Assembly: GCA_947630555.1 (NCBI GenBank)
Contig: CANRIA010000007.1
Location: 17,205-81,204, forward strand
Length of the DNA stretch: 64,000 nt
Source: an uncultured Clostridia bacterium
GTDB lineage: Bacteria > Bacillota > Clostridia > Oscillospirales > Ruminococcaceae
Direction of reading: 5' to 3'
Shown here: piece by piece, positions 10,492 to 20,308 of the stretch
Numbering within the stretch: the first letter of the stretch is position 1
Layout of the letters: each line of letters opens with the position of its first letter
The notes under the pieces: model-generated
Database searches by the model: none
Told to the model about the DNA's origin: nothing
The model's input: only the letters and a program-made list of their open reading frames with translations
Program-made: the position numbers and the translations under genes

Positions 10492-10833
10492 TTATTTGCA
10501 AATACTGCATTCTTTTGGAAACATTTTAGTCTTGTCATACTCTTTGAATATCTCTCCCAGCAGAGCCAGCGCCACAAAATCTATTTCAAACTCATCTGTA
10601 GTTGTTGCCCAGCAATTGCTGCAATTTTTAAATTCAACCACTTTGTTTGCACCAAGCTGACGTCTGTCAGGGAATTTTGAAAGCAGATCCTTGTGTATGG
10701 TTATCTGACCGTCGCATATTTTGTCGTTGTTGTAATGCACGGGGTTTTCACGGTTGAAGCTGCCGTATTTGTAGCAAACAACGCTTTCGGTTTCTTCCGT
10801 CAGATAAGCTAAGCCTTTGACTTCATTACTCAT
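10492..10833 (-). CDS. hypothetical cysteine-containing protein
   Basis: ORF with GAGGTG RBS ahead of MSNEVKGL. Confidence 0.6.
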   Translation of the reverse strand: MSNEVKGLAYLTEETESVVCYKYGSFNRENPVHYNNDKICDGQITIHKDLLSKFPDRRQLGANKVVEFKNCSNCWATTTDEFEIDFVALALLGEIFKEYDKTKMFPKECSICK

Positions 10834-10923
10834 AATTTTCACCTCAAATTTATTTTATTTTGCGCTATCGCGCAGCCTGCTGGAGCCACACATTGACCGT
10901 CTGCAAGCAGTCGGTCAAGTGCA

Positions 10924-10972
10924 GAAAAAATCCCTCGCCGCCGACCGTTTATGGCGGCGAGGGATTTTTTCG
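10924..10972. terminator. Strong hairpin terminator
   Basis: AAAAAATCCCTCGCCGCC...GGCGGCGAGGGATTTTTT. Confidence 0.7.
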
Positions 10973-11082
10973 GGGTGGCTTGGAGGCTAAAGCCGACAAG
11001 ACACTGCGCTCCATGCGCCACGCGTAAGCGTATAAATTCTGATTTATCTCATTATACCACAAAAACAAAGAAAGGTCAAACA

Positions 11083-11934
11083 TTATTGACCTTTTCTCAT
11101 TCTGAACTGGCGCGGTGTTACGCCCTTGTGCTGCCGAAACACCTTTATCAGGTGGCTGCAATCCGAAAAACCAAGCTCCTGACTTATAAAACTAAGGTCG
11201 TGGCTTGTAAACAGCAGCAGCTTTTCAGCCCTGTCAATGCGCACGTTTTCAATATACTCTTTGCAGGTCTGCCCGTATACGGCGCGAAAACGCTTCGCAA
11301 AATACGAATAGCTCATGCCGCACTTTGCCGCAAGGTCTTCAACGCGCAGCTGCTCGTCGCAGTGCTTTACTATATATGCCCCAACACTGTTCATATCAAG
11401 CTTTTCGGAACTTACACCGCTTTGGTCTATAACAAAACCTGCCTTGCACCATATGCGTATCATCTCAATAAGCAGCCTGCCAAGGCTCGAATTTATAACA
11501 ATGTCGTAACCATAGCCGCTGCCCCTTGCCTCGCTCACGCACTGCGAAAAGCAGTATTCCGCGATGTTTTCATCTATCGTACCCACGGTAAAAAGCGCCT
11601 GAGTGCACAGGCTTGAAGCTGCCTTTTTCAGTATCACGGGGAGTCTTTCAAACGCAACGCCCAGCGTGCAAAGGTGCACAGGGTCAAAACTTATTGATAC
11701 CACCTTAGCGCCAAGCCCTGCCGTAACCGAGTGCACCACACCTGCATGAACAAGAAAAATACTGCCCTTTGTAAGTATGTTTTTCGTATCTCCTGCCGTT
11801 ACCGAAGCCGTGCCTTTCATGGCATACAAAACTTCATAATGATAGTGACTGTGCATTTTCTGCGGCAAGCTTCTGCTCTCCGCGCTGAGTACCGCCACTT
11901 GTGTTTCATGTCTGCCGCCGTGCATATCAGTCAC
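11083..11934 (-). CDS. AraC family transcriptional regulator with cupin-like N-terminus
   Basis: C-terminal double HTH ...LAAKCGMSYSYFAKRFRAVYGQTCKEYIENVRIDRAEKLL... Confidence 0.9.
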   Translation of the reverse strand: MTDMHGGRHETQVAVLSAESRSLPQKMHSHYHYEVLYAMKGTASVTAGDTKNILTKGSIFLVHAGVVHSVTAGLGAKVVSISFDPVHLCTLGVAFERLPVILKKAASSLCTQALFTVGTIDENIAEYCFSQCVSEARGSGYGYDIVINSSLGRLLIEMIRIWCKAGFVIDQSGVSSEKLDMNSVGAYIVKHCDEQLRVEDLAAKCGMSYSYFAKRFRAVYGQTCKEYIENVRIDRAEKLLLFTSHDLSFISQELGFSDCSHLIKVFRQHKGVTPRQFRMRKGQ

Positions 11935-11940
11935 GCATAC

Positions 11941-12669
11941 TCACTCCCCACTGCTGTCTTCAGTGCTTTCAACCTTTATCGGGTTTTCTATCTCTCCTGC
12001 CCCGTCCGAATAAATTATCTTTATGGTGTAATCCATAATAAGCTCGCTGCCGTCGTCGTTTTTGCCTTTAGCTACCTGGTGTATCTGCCTTACCGTGTCA
12101 AAGCTGTCAAGCGTGTACTCTATAACATAGCTGTCAAGCGTTCCGCCGTCTACAGATACCCCTGCATCTTCGGGCGAGTATGTATAAGTCAGCGTATAGC
12201 CGCCGTCTTCGGTGTCTGCGCGCTCTGCGTTTTCAACACCGCTTGCTATAAATCCGAACACCGCATCGGTTGTCTTTGTGTTTCGCGAATAATCTTTTGT
12301 ATACATAACAACGCGCTCGTCGCTTTTGGGCAGCTTTTTGCCCACGCCGTCTTCTTCTGCATATGTCGCATACCCCGAACAGTATTCTTTGTATACCTTG
12401 CCGTCGTTATACTGCTCTGAAAGATATATCAGAAAACCCACTTCATCATACTGATATACAAATCTTTCAGTCATCTCTCCCGTGGTGTTGTCATAAGCCT
12501 CATAGCCGCCGCTGTTTTGCTCGTTATATGCCTTCATAGACTTTTCTATTATTTCCTGACCTTCGACCTTTTCACTGCTTTCGGTATTACCCATAAAAGA
12601 GCACGAAGCACACAAAGCCGCCGCCAGCACGATCGCCGCAAGCTTTTTCAGCATATTCAGCATATTCAA
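11941..12669 (-). CDS. hypothetical lipoprotein
   Basis: Signal peptide with lipobox LAAALCASC. Confidence 0.6.
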   Translation of the reverse strand: MNMLNMLKKLAAIVLAAALCASCSFMGNTESSEKVEGQEIIEKSMKAYNEQNSGGYEAYDNTTGEMTERFVYQYDEVGFLIYLSEQYNDGKVYKEYCSGYATYAEEDGVGKKLPKSDERVVMYTKDYSRNTKTTDAVFGFIASGVENAERADTEDGGYTLTYTYSPEDAGVSVDGGTLDSYVIEYTLDSFDTVRQIHQVAKGKNDDGSELIMDYTIKIIYSDGAGEIENPIKVESTEDSSGE

Positions 12670-12675
12670 ATTTGA

Positions 12676-12942
12676 TCAACCTCTTTTGCAAAGCTTGGCG
12701 TTCACAATAAGCATTATAGCCACGCAGAATATTTGCGCCACGGTTACATTTAGCTTCATACCCAGCGTGAACGACAAAACGTTCAGGTCTATATGAACGG
12801 GGTCAAAGCCTATCGACTGCCCCCACGCCAGCCAGCCCACATACGACCTGCCGTCGCATATGTATGCTATAAAAGCCCCCAGCACAATGCCTGCCAGCAC
12901 AAAAAATATGAACGCGAACGTGTTTTTAAAGTCCTTTGACAT
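12676..12942 (-). CDS. DUF4321-like small membrane protein
   Basis: 88 aa two-TM protein with GWLAWGQSIGFDPVHIDLNVLSFTLGMKLNVTVAQIFCV. Confidence 0.7.
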   Translation of the reverse strand: MSKDFKNTFAFIFFVLAGIVLGAFIAYICDGRSYVGWLAWGQSIGFDPVHIDLNVLSFTLGMKLNVTVAQIFCVAIMLIVNAKLCKRG

Positions 12943-13006
12943 TTTTATTCTCCTCTCTCTTTTTCAAAACAAAATGCAGACTTGTCTTTCAAAGCCTGCA
13001 TCACGC

Positions 13007-13489
13007 TTACTTTCTGTGTGAATTGCTCCTGCGTTTGTTTTCCTTGGCTTTTTTCATATCGCCGATCTTTTCCTCGCTCGACGCCTTGAATTTGCTGAGC
13101 ATATCCTCAAATGACTGATCGCCGCTCTCTGTCAGCGTAGACCTTGTCGGTATGTATTCGGGCGGCTGCTCGCTCTCACCCGTCGGACGTCTTTTCTTAA
13201 AGCCGCCGTCGCTCTTTCCGCGAAACTGCTGACGTTCTTTAGGGCTGTCCTCAGCCTTTTTTATAGACAAACTCGTCTTTCCGTCCTCTGAAACGCTAAG
13301 CACCTTGACCTTCACGGTCTGACCTTCCTGCACATGATCCTTTATTTCGCTCACATAAGTGTTTGCGATCTCGGATATATGCACCATGCCCGTTACCTTG
13401 TGTCCCTGCTCGACGATATCAACAAATGCGCCGAACTTTGTAATTCCTGTGATCTTTCCCTCGTAAATTTTTCCGACCTCAAGCCGCAT
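13007..13489 (-). CDS. S1 RNA-binding domain protein (YabR-like)
   Basis: EGKITGITKFGAFVDIVEQGHKVTGMVHISEIA. Confidence 0.88.
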   Translation of the reverse strand: MRLEVGKIYEGKITGITKFGAFVDIVEQGHKVTGMVHISEIANTYVSEIKDHVQEGQTVKVKVLSVSEDGKTSLSIKKAEDSPKERQQFRGKSDGGFKKRRPTGESEQPPEYIPTRSTLTESGDQSFEDMLSKFKASSEEKIGDMKKAKENKRRSNSHRK

Positions 13490-13536
13490 ACGGATAATAA
13501 CCTCTCTCTTGAAAAATACACAACGCTTTCTCGCCG

Positions 13537-13848
13537 CTATTCCACATTAGTAAAGTAATAACGGTGTTCACCAGGATAGCCGTATCCGTATTTTTCAATT
13601 GCTATACGCTCCATATACTCGTCACGGTCATCAGAACTGAGTATCCTGTTGTACTCGTCGCACTGCTGCTGAGTCTGCACTATCTGCTGCGAGAGCTCAT
13701 CGTTTGCCTTTTTAAGCTCTTCAATATCGGCTCTCTGAGATACCCAGACGAACACAGCATACACTATAAGCAGCACTATCGCCAGAATAACAAGATAATG
13801 CACTATCGTTCTTTTATTGCCGCTTTGATTTTTTGATCCCGTATTCAT
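13537..13848 (-). CDS. DivIC/FtsB-type septum formation initiator
   Basis: Short TM + coiled coil; located between yabQ and yabR as in Bacilli/Clostridia. Confidence 0.8.
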   Translation of the reverse strand: MNTGSKNQSGNKRTIVHYLVILAIVLLIVYAVFVWVSQRADIEELKKANDELSQQIVQTQQQCDEYNRILSSDDRDEYMERIAIEKYGYGYPGEHRYYFTNVE

Positions 13849-13929
13849 TGACTTGCAACTTTTACGCCTGTGACTAGGCTATCCTTTCATTGTATTCAAA
13901 GCAATTATACAACACTTATTCACTATCTT

Positions 13930-14415
13930 TCAAGCGTTTTCGGGCGGTTTTTTTATTTTTTTGAAAACTTTAGCGCTTTGCACAAATTTTGACCCTGAAT
14001 TTTTTGCAATCTTCACTATACTTTTAAACGGAAAAACTATAATTTTTCCTGCCGTGCCAAACACCGACCGCAATATGACCGCCGCGCTTTGTGCCACAAC
14101 GTCACCTAAAACAAACTGTTCCAGCGCCATGCCCAGCACCATACCTATAAATATAAACATTCTTATTTGCCCCCATGCCGAGGCGTGCACAAATATAAAA
14201 TACCAAAACGCGCACACCACTACAAACAAAAAGTCCTCAATAAACACCGCTATGTCGCTATGCCTTACCGCGCGCCGAAATGTTCGCAAAAGCTCATACC
14301 CCACGCCGAAAAGCGCGCCTATGACCACAGCGCACAAAAACAGCCTTGCCTCGGTGCCTACCGAAAATATCATCTCGGTCTTAAAGCCTTTGGGCAGTAT
14401 CGCAAGCATCATCTC
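13930..14415 (-). CDS. yabQ: Spore cortex biosynthesis protein YabQ
   Basis: TM protein directly downstream of yabP; YabQ-like ALFGVGYELLRTFRRAVRHSD. Confidence 0.75.
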   Translation of the reverse strand, partial: EMMLAILPKGFKTEMIFSVGTEARLFLCAVVIGALFGVGYELLRTFRRAVRHSDIAVFIEDFLFVVVCAFWYFIFVHASAWGQIRMFIFIGMVLGMALEQFVLGDVVAQSAAVILRSVFGTAGKIIVFPFKSIVKIAKNSGSKFVQSAKVFKKIKKPPENA

Positions 14416-14696
14416 AGTGCCCTCTTGATAAGCCCCGTTTTGCCCCTGCGGTCTTTCTCGCCGTATGAAAGCGACCATATATCGCCCTCTACCGTCAGCC
14501 TGCCCGAATCTACCGAAAGCTCATTAACATGCAGTTCCCTGCCCTTTATAACAAGTTCGCCAAGCTGTGTGTAAAGCAAGATCTGCCCCTCATCAAAGCT
14601 TTCTATATCCGTAACTCCCGTCAGGCTCAGCATTTTTCGGTTCTCCAGCGTAAGACCATGTTCGCCGCTTTTTTCGGCAGTGTTGTTTACAGCCAT
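14409..14696 (-). CDS. yabP: Sporulation protein YabP
   Basis: LENRKMLSLTGVTDIESFDEGQILLYTQLGELVIKGRELHVNELSVDSGRLTVEGDI. Confidence 0.88.
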   Translation of the reverse strand: MAVNNTAEKSGEHGLTLENRKMLSLTGVTDIESFDEGQILLYTQLGELVIKGRELHVNELSVDSGRLTVEGDIWSLSYGEKDRRGKTGLIKRALR

Positions 14697-14882
14697 AAAA
14701 TTACTCCTCTCTATATTTATATAAATATATTATCTCACTGCTTGTACATATTCTTTGTTCATCATTTTAAGCAATTTACAAAAAATATACTCTTGCTGAT
14801 GATTTATGCCGCTTTCTTCTATTGAAATATCGGGCAGATGTGCTATAATTATTATGTAAAAATAATTTAGGGAGATATTTCT

Positions 14883-17081
14883 ATGGGAATATATTATAAT
14901 GAAAAATCACAAAGCTTTAACATCTGCGCTAAAGATACAAGCTATATTCTGGCTGTTGCGCCGTGCGGCTATCTTGCGCACGTTTATTTCGGCAAACGCC
15001 TGCCCGATGAAGACCTGACCTATCTTCTGCGGCTGGACGAAAGCCCTTTCACGCCGCTTACAAACGACCGCGACAGGGCATCATACCTTGACACCCTGCC
15101 TATGGAGTACCCCACTTTCGGCACGGGCGATTACCGCGACTGCGCACTTAAAATCACCGACGACAACGGCTGCTCCACCTGCAATTTAGAGTACGTTTCG
15201 CATAAAATTTACGGCGGCAAGCCTAGCCTCACCGGTCTGCCTGCCACATTTGCAGATGAAAACGAAGCTTCAACTCTTGAAATAGAGTGCGTTGACAAGG
15301 CTGTAGGTCTTCGGGTAACTCTTTTGTATACGGCGTTTGAAGACCTTGACGTTATAACGCGCAGTGTTAAATTCAAAAACTGCGGCGAAAAGCCCGTAAC
15401 GCTCACCAAGGCTCTCTCTGCCTGCGTTGAGTTTGACGACTGCGGCTATGACATGATCACCCTCAACGGCTCGTGGGCGAGAGAAAGGCAGGTAGAGCGC
15501 GCGCCGCTCCACCACGGCAAGCAGCTTATAGATTCAATGCGCGGCGAAAGCTCTCATCAGAACAACCCGTTTGTCGCTCTGGTCTCTCACAGTGCTGATG
15601 AAGACAGCGGCGAGGCATATGGCTTTAGTTTTGTGTATTCGGGCAACTTTATAGCCCAGGCAGAAGTTACACAGCACAAGAAAACGCGCTTTATAATGGG
15701 TATAAATCACGCCGATTTTTCGTGGCTTTTAGAAAGCGGTGAAGAATTTATTGCCCCCGAAGTGGTAATGGTGTACTCATGCGGCGGCATAGGCAAAATG
15801 TCACGCACATTCCACGACCTTTACAGACAGCACCTTATCCGCGGTCAGTATAAAGACAAGCGCCGCCCCGTTCTTATAAACAACTGGGAGGCAACATATT
15901 TTGACTTCAACACCGAAAAGCTTATAAGCATTGCAGACGAGGCATCAAAACTGGGCATAGAAATGCTTGTTATGGACGACGGCTGGTTCGGTCACCGCGA
16001 CAGCGACAACAGCTCGCTCGGCGACTGGTTCGTATATGAAAAGAAGATAAACGGCGGCTTGAAGCACCTTGTAGACGAGGTAAACAAACGCGGCATGAAG
16101 TTCGGCATATGGTTCGAGCCTGAAATGGTGTCGCCCGATTCCGATCTTTTCAAGGCTCACCCCGACTGGGCAATACAGGTCAAAGGCAGACCTCTCACCC
16201 TCTGCCGCGAGCAGTATGTGCTTGATTACTCACGCAAGGAAGTGCGCGACTATATATATTCTTTAATGAGGAACATTTTAGATAACGCGAATATTGAGTA
16301 TATAAAGTGGGATATGAACCGCCAGATAACCGAGGCAGGCTCTAACGCTTTGCCGAAAGAGCGGCAGAAAGAACTGTGGCACAGATATGTTTTAGGCGTT
16401 TATGACCTTATGGAACGGCTTACAACAGACTATCCTTACATACTTCTTGAAAACTGCTCGGGCGGCGGCGCAAGATTTGATGCAGGTATGCTGTACTACT
16501 CGCCGCAAATATGGTGTTCGGACGATACCGATGCGATAGAACGCCTTAAAATTCAGTACGGCACATCACTTTGCTACCCCTGCTCGGCAATGGGTGCGCA
16601 CGTTTCCGACTGCCCCAACCACACAGTAGGCAGAAACACACCGTTTGAAACGCGCGGCAACGTGGCTCTGGTGGGCACTTTCGGGTATGAACTCGATGTA
16701 ACTCGCATACCGCAGCAGGACAGGGACATGATACCGCGGCAGATAGAAACATTCAACAAATATAACAGCCTTGTGCGCACGGGCGACCACTACCGCATAG
16801 GCAATATGTTCAAAGATAACACCTGGGACGCGTGGATGTTCACCGCGAAAGACAAAAGCGAGGCTCTGCTGGAATTTGTTCAAGTCCTTGGCAGACCCAA
16901 CGAGCGCTCACGCAGGATAAAGCTGAAAGGTCTTGACGAGAACGCATATTACTATGAAGAAAGCGCTCCTGACGTGAAAATTTCGGGCGTGGCGCTTATG
17001 AACGCAGGCATAAATATATCAAACCTGTGGGGCGACTATCAAAGCAGGCTGTATCATTTTATAAAAGTTATAAAAGCATAA
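14883..17081 (+). CDS. Alpha-galactosidase, GH36
   Basis: LVMDDGWFGHRDSDNSSLGDW, YIKWDMNR, LLENCSGGGARFD. Confidence 0.95.
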   Translation: MGIYYNEKSQSFNICAKDTSYILAVAPCGYLAHVYFGKRLPDEDLTYLLRLDESPFTPLTNDRDRASYLDTLPMEYPTFGTGDYRDCALKITDDNGCSTCNLEYVSHKIYGGKPSLTGLPATFADENEASTLEIECVDKAVGLRVTLLYTAFEDLDVITRSVKFKNCGEKPVTLTKALSACVEFDDCGYDMITLNGSWARERQVERAPLHHGKQLIDSMRGESSHQNNPFVALVSHSADEDSGEAYGFSFVYSGNFIAQAEVTQHKKTRFIMGINHADFSWLLESGEEFIAPEVVMVYSCGGIGKMSRTFHDLYRQHLIRGQYKDKRRPVLINNWEATYFDFNTEKLISIADEASKLGIEMLVMDDGWFGHRDSDNSSLGDWFVYEKKINGGLKHLVDEVNKRGMKFGIWFEPEMVSPDSDLFKAHPDWAIQVKGRPLTLCREQYVLDYSRKEVRDYIYSLMRNILDNANIEYIKWDMNRQITEAGSNALPKERQKELWHRYVLGVYDLMERLTTDYPYILLENCSGGGARFDAGMLYYSPQIWCSDDTDAIERLKIQYGTSLCYPCSAMGAHVSDCPNHTVGRNTPFETRGNVALVGTFGYELDVTRIPQQDRDMIPRQIETFNKYNSLVRTGDHYRIGNMFKDNTWDAWMFTAKDKSEALLEFVQVLGRPNERSRRIKLKGLDENAYYYEESAPDVKISGVALMNAGINISNLWGDYQSRLYHFIKVIKA

Positions 17082-17100
17082 TTTTAAAGGGGTGTATTTT

Positions 17101-19356
17101 ATGAAACGCAGAAATTTATTGCGCTGTGCGGCAGTTATGCTTGCGGCTGTAACGGCGGCAGGCTGCATGGCTTCATGCGCAGGAAAAGATAATTCGTCTT
17201 CGGGCGGAGAAGGCGAAAAGAAAGAAGATGTACACTACTACAACGGTGAGGACATCGATACAGGCTGGACTTGGGGCAACGTTCAGATAGTCGGCGGCGG
17301 ATACATACCCGGCATAATATATAATCCCACCGAAGAGGGGCTTGCATATCTGCGCACCGATATGGGCGGCGCATACAGGCTGAATAAAGAAACTAAGCGC
17401 TGGGAGTGCATTACCGACTGCATAGGCGCTGACGACTGGAACCTCAACGGCATTGAGTCTATCGCTACCGACCCCGTTGAACCAAACAGGGTGTATATTA
17501 CCTGCGGAACTTATATGTCGCAGGGAAGCGGCGCGATACTTTCTTCAAGCGATTACGGCGAAAACTGGGTAAAAACCGACCTGCCTTTCGGCGTTGGCGG
17601 CAACGAACTTGGCAGGGGCGCAGGTGAACGCCTTGCCATTGACCCCAACGACAACAGCATTATCTATTTCGGCTCACGCACCGAGGGACTTTACCGCTCA
17701 AAAGACTATGGCGCTACATGGCAGCCGGTAGAGTCTTTCCCTACCAAAGGCAAAATGACTGCCGAGGGCGCTTCAATGGGGCTTACGTTTGTGGCGTTCG
17801 ATAAATCGAGCTCTGAAAAAGGCGAGGCTACAAAAACCATATTTGTGGGCGCGGCTCTGGGCAGTGAAGACAACATTTTCCGCAGTGACGACGGCGGCGA
17901 AACTTGGTCGGTCATAAAAGATTCCAACCCCAACACTACCGAAAGATCCATTCGCTACCCCTATGAAGGCAAAGTCTCAAACGGCTTTTTGTATGTTACA
18001 TATGCAGACAAGGCTTTCCCGAATGATGCGAGCATGGGCGACGTTTGCAAAATAAACATCTCCACGGGCGAAGTTATAAACATAACCCCCACCGAGCACG
18101 CTTTCTGCGGTCTTGACGTTCAGGGAGATACGGTAGTTATTTCAACGGTGTGCTGCTGGGTGCCGCAGGATAACATTCTTGTTTCATACGACGGCGGCGA
18201 AACGTGGACAGGCTTCTGGGATCTAAGCAGCCAGAAAAACAACTACACTATGGACGTTTCAAACGCACCGTGGCTTGAATGGCACGGTCAGCTTAAACTC
18301 GGCTGGTGGACTTCCGCGCTGGCTTTAAATCCTTTCAATACAGAAGAACTCATGTACGGCACGGGCGCAACGGTCTATGGCACAAGCAATCTATCTGCCG
18401 TAAAAACGGGCGATATGAAGATAGATGTGCGCGCTATGGGCGTTGAAGAATGTGCAATTTCTGATATTGTTTCACCAAGCGACCCCACCGGCCCCGAACT
18501 TTATTCCACTATGGGTGATGTTTACGGTTTCAGACATGATGATGTAAATACTCCTCCGCAGCAGCATTTCGGCGATTTTGCTTCAACCGACTTAGCGGCT
18601 GCCGATGATGCGGCTCAGTATGTTGTAAGAGCCACCGAGCAAGGCGATATGCCCGTTACCTACAGTACCGACAGCGGCGACACCTGGCAGTATGTTGAAA
18701 CGCTGCCCGAAGGCGAAAGCGGCAAAGGCGGTCAGGTGGCTATGGCGTGCGACGGTTCATCGTTTATATGGATGCCCGGCGTTATAGGCTCGCAGGGGTA
18801 TGTTACAAGCGACTTTGGCAAAACATGGACACTGTGTGACGGTCTGCCCGGCGGCGCGCAGTTTATTGCAGACGGCGTTGACCCCATGCGCTATTATGCA
18901 GTTAAAGACGGCAGTTTTTACAGATCTGAAGACGGCGGCAAAACCTTTGAATACATTACCGCAATGCTTATGACAAAGTGCGAAATGGTCGCAAGCAGCG
19001 AAAAAGCAAACGAAGTATGGCTTGCAGCAGGCGGCGCGGTATTTAAAATGGATATGTCTAAAAATGATGCCCCCGTAAGGGTTTCAGCCGATATTACAGA
19101 GGCATATGCAATAGGTCTTGGCAAGGGCGCAGAGGGCTCTGACAGCATGGCTGTATACGTCATAGGCGCGGCTGGCGAGCAGGGCTGGGGCGTGTATATG
19201 TCAGATGACGGCGGCGCGACCTGGAAAAAGATAAACGACGACACCGAGCGCTGGGGCAACGTGAATAATAAAATAGTCGGCGACCCCAAAGTTTACGGCA
19301 GATGCTATATCTCAACCAACGGCAGAGGTATAATAATGGGCAATATCAACAGCTAA
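17101..19356 (+). CDS. GH74-like xyloglucanase / BNR-repeat lipoprotein
   Basis: Lipobox (TAAGC); WTWGNVQIVGGGYIPGIIYNPTEEGLAYLRTDMGGAYRL; repeated S-D-G-T-W motifs. Confidence 0.85.
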   Translation: MKRRNLLRCAAVMLAAVTAAGCMASCAGKDNSSSGGEGEKKEDVHYYNGEDIDTGWTWGNVQIVGGGYIPGIIYNPTEEGLAYLRTDMGGAYRLNKETKRWECITDCIGADDWNLNGIESIATDPVEPNRVYITCGTYMSQGSGAILSSSDYGENWVKTDLPFGVGGNELGRGAGERLAIDPNDNSIIYFGSRTEGLYRSKDYGATWQPVESFPTKGKMTAEGASMGLTFVAFDKSSSEKGEATKTIFVGAALGSEDNIFRSDDGGETWSVIKDSNPNTTERSIRYPYEGKVSNGFLYVTYADKAFPNDASMGDVCKINISTGEVINITPTEHAFCGLDVQGDTVVISTVCCWVPQDNILVSYDGGETWTGFWDLSSQKNNYTMDVSNAPWLEWHGQLKLGWWTSALALNPFNTEELMYGTGATVYGTSNLSAVKTGDMKIDVRAMGVEECAISDIVSPSDPTGPELYSTMGDVYGFRHDDVNTPPQQHFGDFASTDLAAADDAAQYVVRATEQGDMPVTYSTDSGDTWQYVETLPEGESGKGGQVAMACDGSSFIWMPGVIGSQGYVTSDFGKTWTLCDGLPGGAQFIADGVDPMRYYAVKDGSFYRSEDGGKTFEYITAMLMTKCEMVASSEKANEVWLAAGGAVFKMDMSKNDAPVRVSADITEAYAIGLGKGAEGSDSMAVYVIGAAGEQGWGVYMSDDGGATWKKINDDTERWGNVNNKIVGDPKVYGRCYISTNGRGIIMGNINS

Positions 19357-19380
19357 AAATGCAGTATAATTGATATAATG

Positions 19381-19421
19381 CGGCAGCGGACACCGTCAGA
19401 AAATGGCGATGTCCGCTGCCT
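19381..19421. terminator. Hairpin terminator
   Basis: GGCAGCGGACA...TGTCCGCTGCC then T-rich. Confidence 0.5.
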
Positions 19422-19800
19422 TTGTAGATTTTATTGCGAGTGTCGTAAGCGTATTAAATATTTGCCGCAAACATTTGGGCATAACTTCGGCAAATTCTAT
19501 GATGCTTTCGCATACTTTGCCATTAAAAAAATGCTTTCACTAATAAGTACACACGAAAAACGCAAAATGTTACAAAAATTTTTAAATTTCTTTTAGTTTC
19601 TACCTTTTGCACAATTTTATATATTTATATTTGTAAATATTGTATAAAAATCAGCCGACTTTCTGCCGTTGCGTACTTTTAGCCAAAGTGCGCGCGTTTT
19701 TTTCTGTAAAACTGTCAAAATGACGATTGACAAACAGCCCTTGATATGTTATATTTGTATGTGTAGCAAATACATCTGTTTGCAGGAGGTGTACTTCAAT

Positions 19801-20259
19801 ATGTCTGAGCGCAATGAAAACAGCGAAAACGGGCTTGTGGTGGTAAATAGCGAGGTGCTTCCCGAAATAATACTGAAAGTGCTTGAAGCAAAACGCATGA
19901 AAGCGCGCGGAGATGCCAAAAATTCTACCGAGGCTTGCAAGGCGGTCGGCATATCGCGCAGCGCTTATTACAAGTATAAAGACAGCGTTTTTACATACGC
20001 CGAAAAGCTTACAAACAAAATAATCTCTCTTTATTTTGTTCTGCGTGATGAAAAAGGCGTGCTGTCGGCAATAATATCAAAGCTGTATGAGTACAGCGTA
20101 AACATTCTTACCGTTAATCAGAACATTCCCGTTGATTCGGTGGCGGCAGTAACGGTGTCGTTCAGGTTTGAGGGCGCACAGATAGATACTTCTGTAATAC
20201 AGAAAGAACTTGCAAAGATAAGCGGCGTTGTAAGCGTAAAGCTTATTGCAGGCGAATGA
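19801..20259 (+). CDS. ACT domain protein (UPF0735/PheB-like)
   Basis: KNSTEACKAVGISRSAYYKYKDSVFTY + C-terminal ACT domain; AGGAGGT RBS. Confidence 0.85.
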   Translation: MSERNENSENGLVVVNSEVLPEIILKVLEAKRMKARGDAKNSTEACKAVGISRSAYYKYKDSVFTYAEKLTNKIISLYFVLRDEKGVLSAIISKLYEYSVNILTVNQNIPVDSVAAVTVSFRFEGAQIDTSVIQKELAKISGVVSVKLIAGE

Positions 20260-20308
20260 ACGTCGGCAGGAATATAAACATATCATTGTAATGAAAGGAC
20301 TTTTAAAA

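Noticed and set aside
10951-11616. 221 aa plus-strand ORF
   Set aside because: Covers a terminator, repeat remnants and the antisense of the AraC gene; not credible coding
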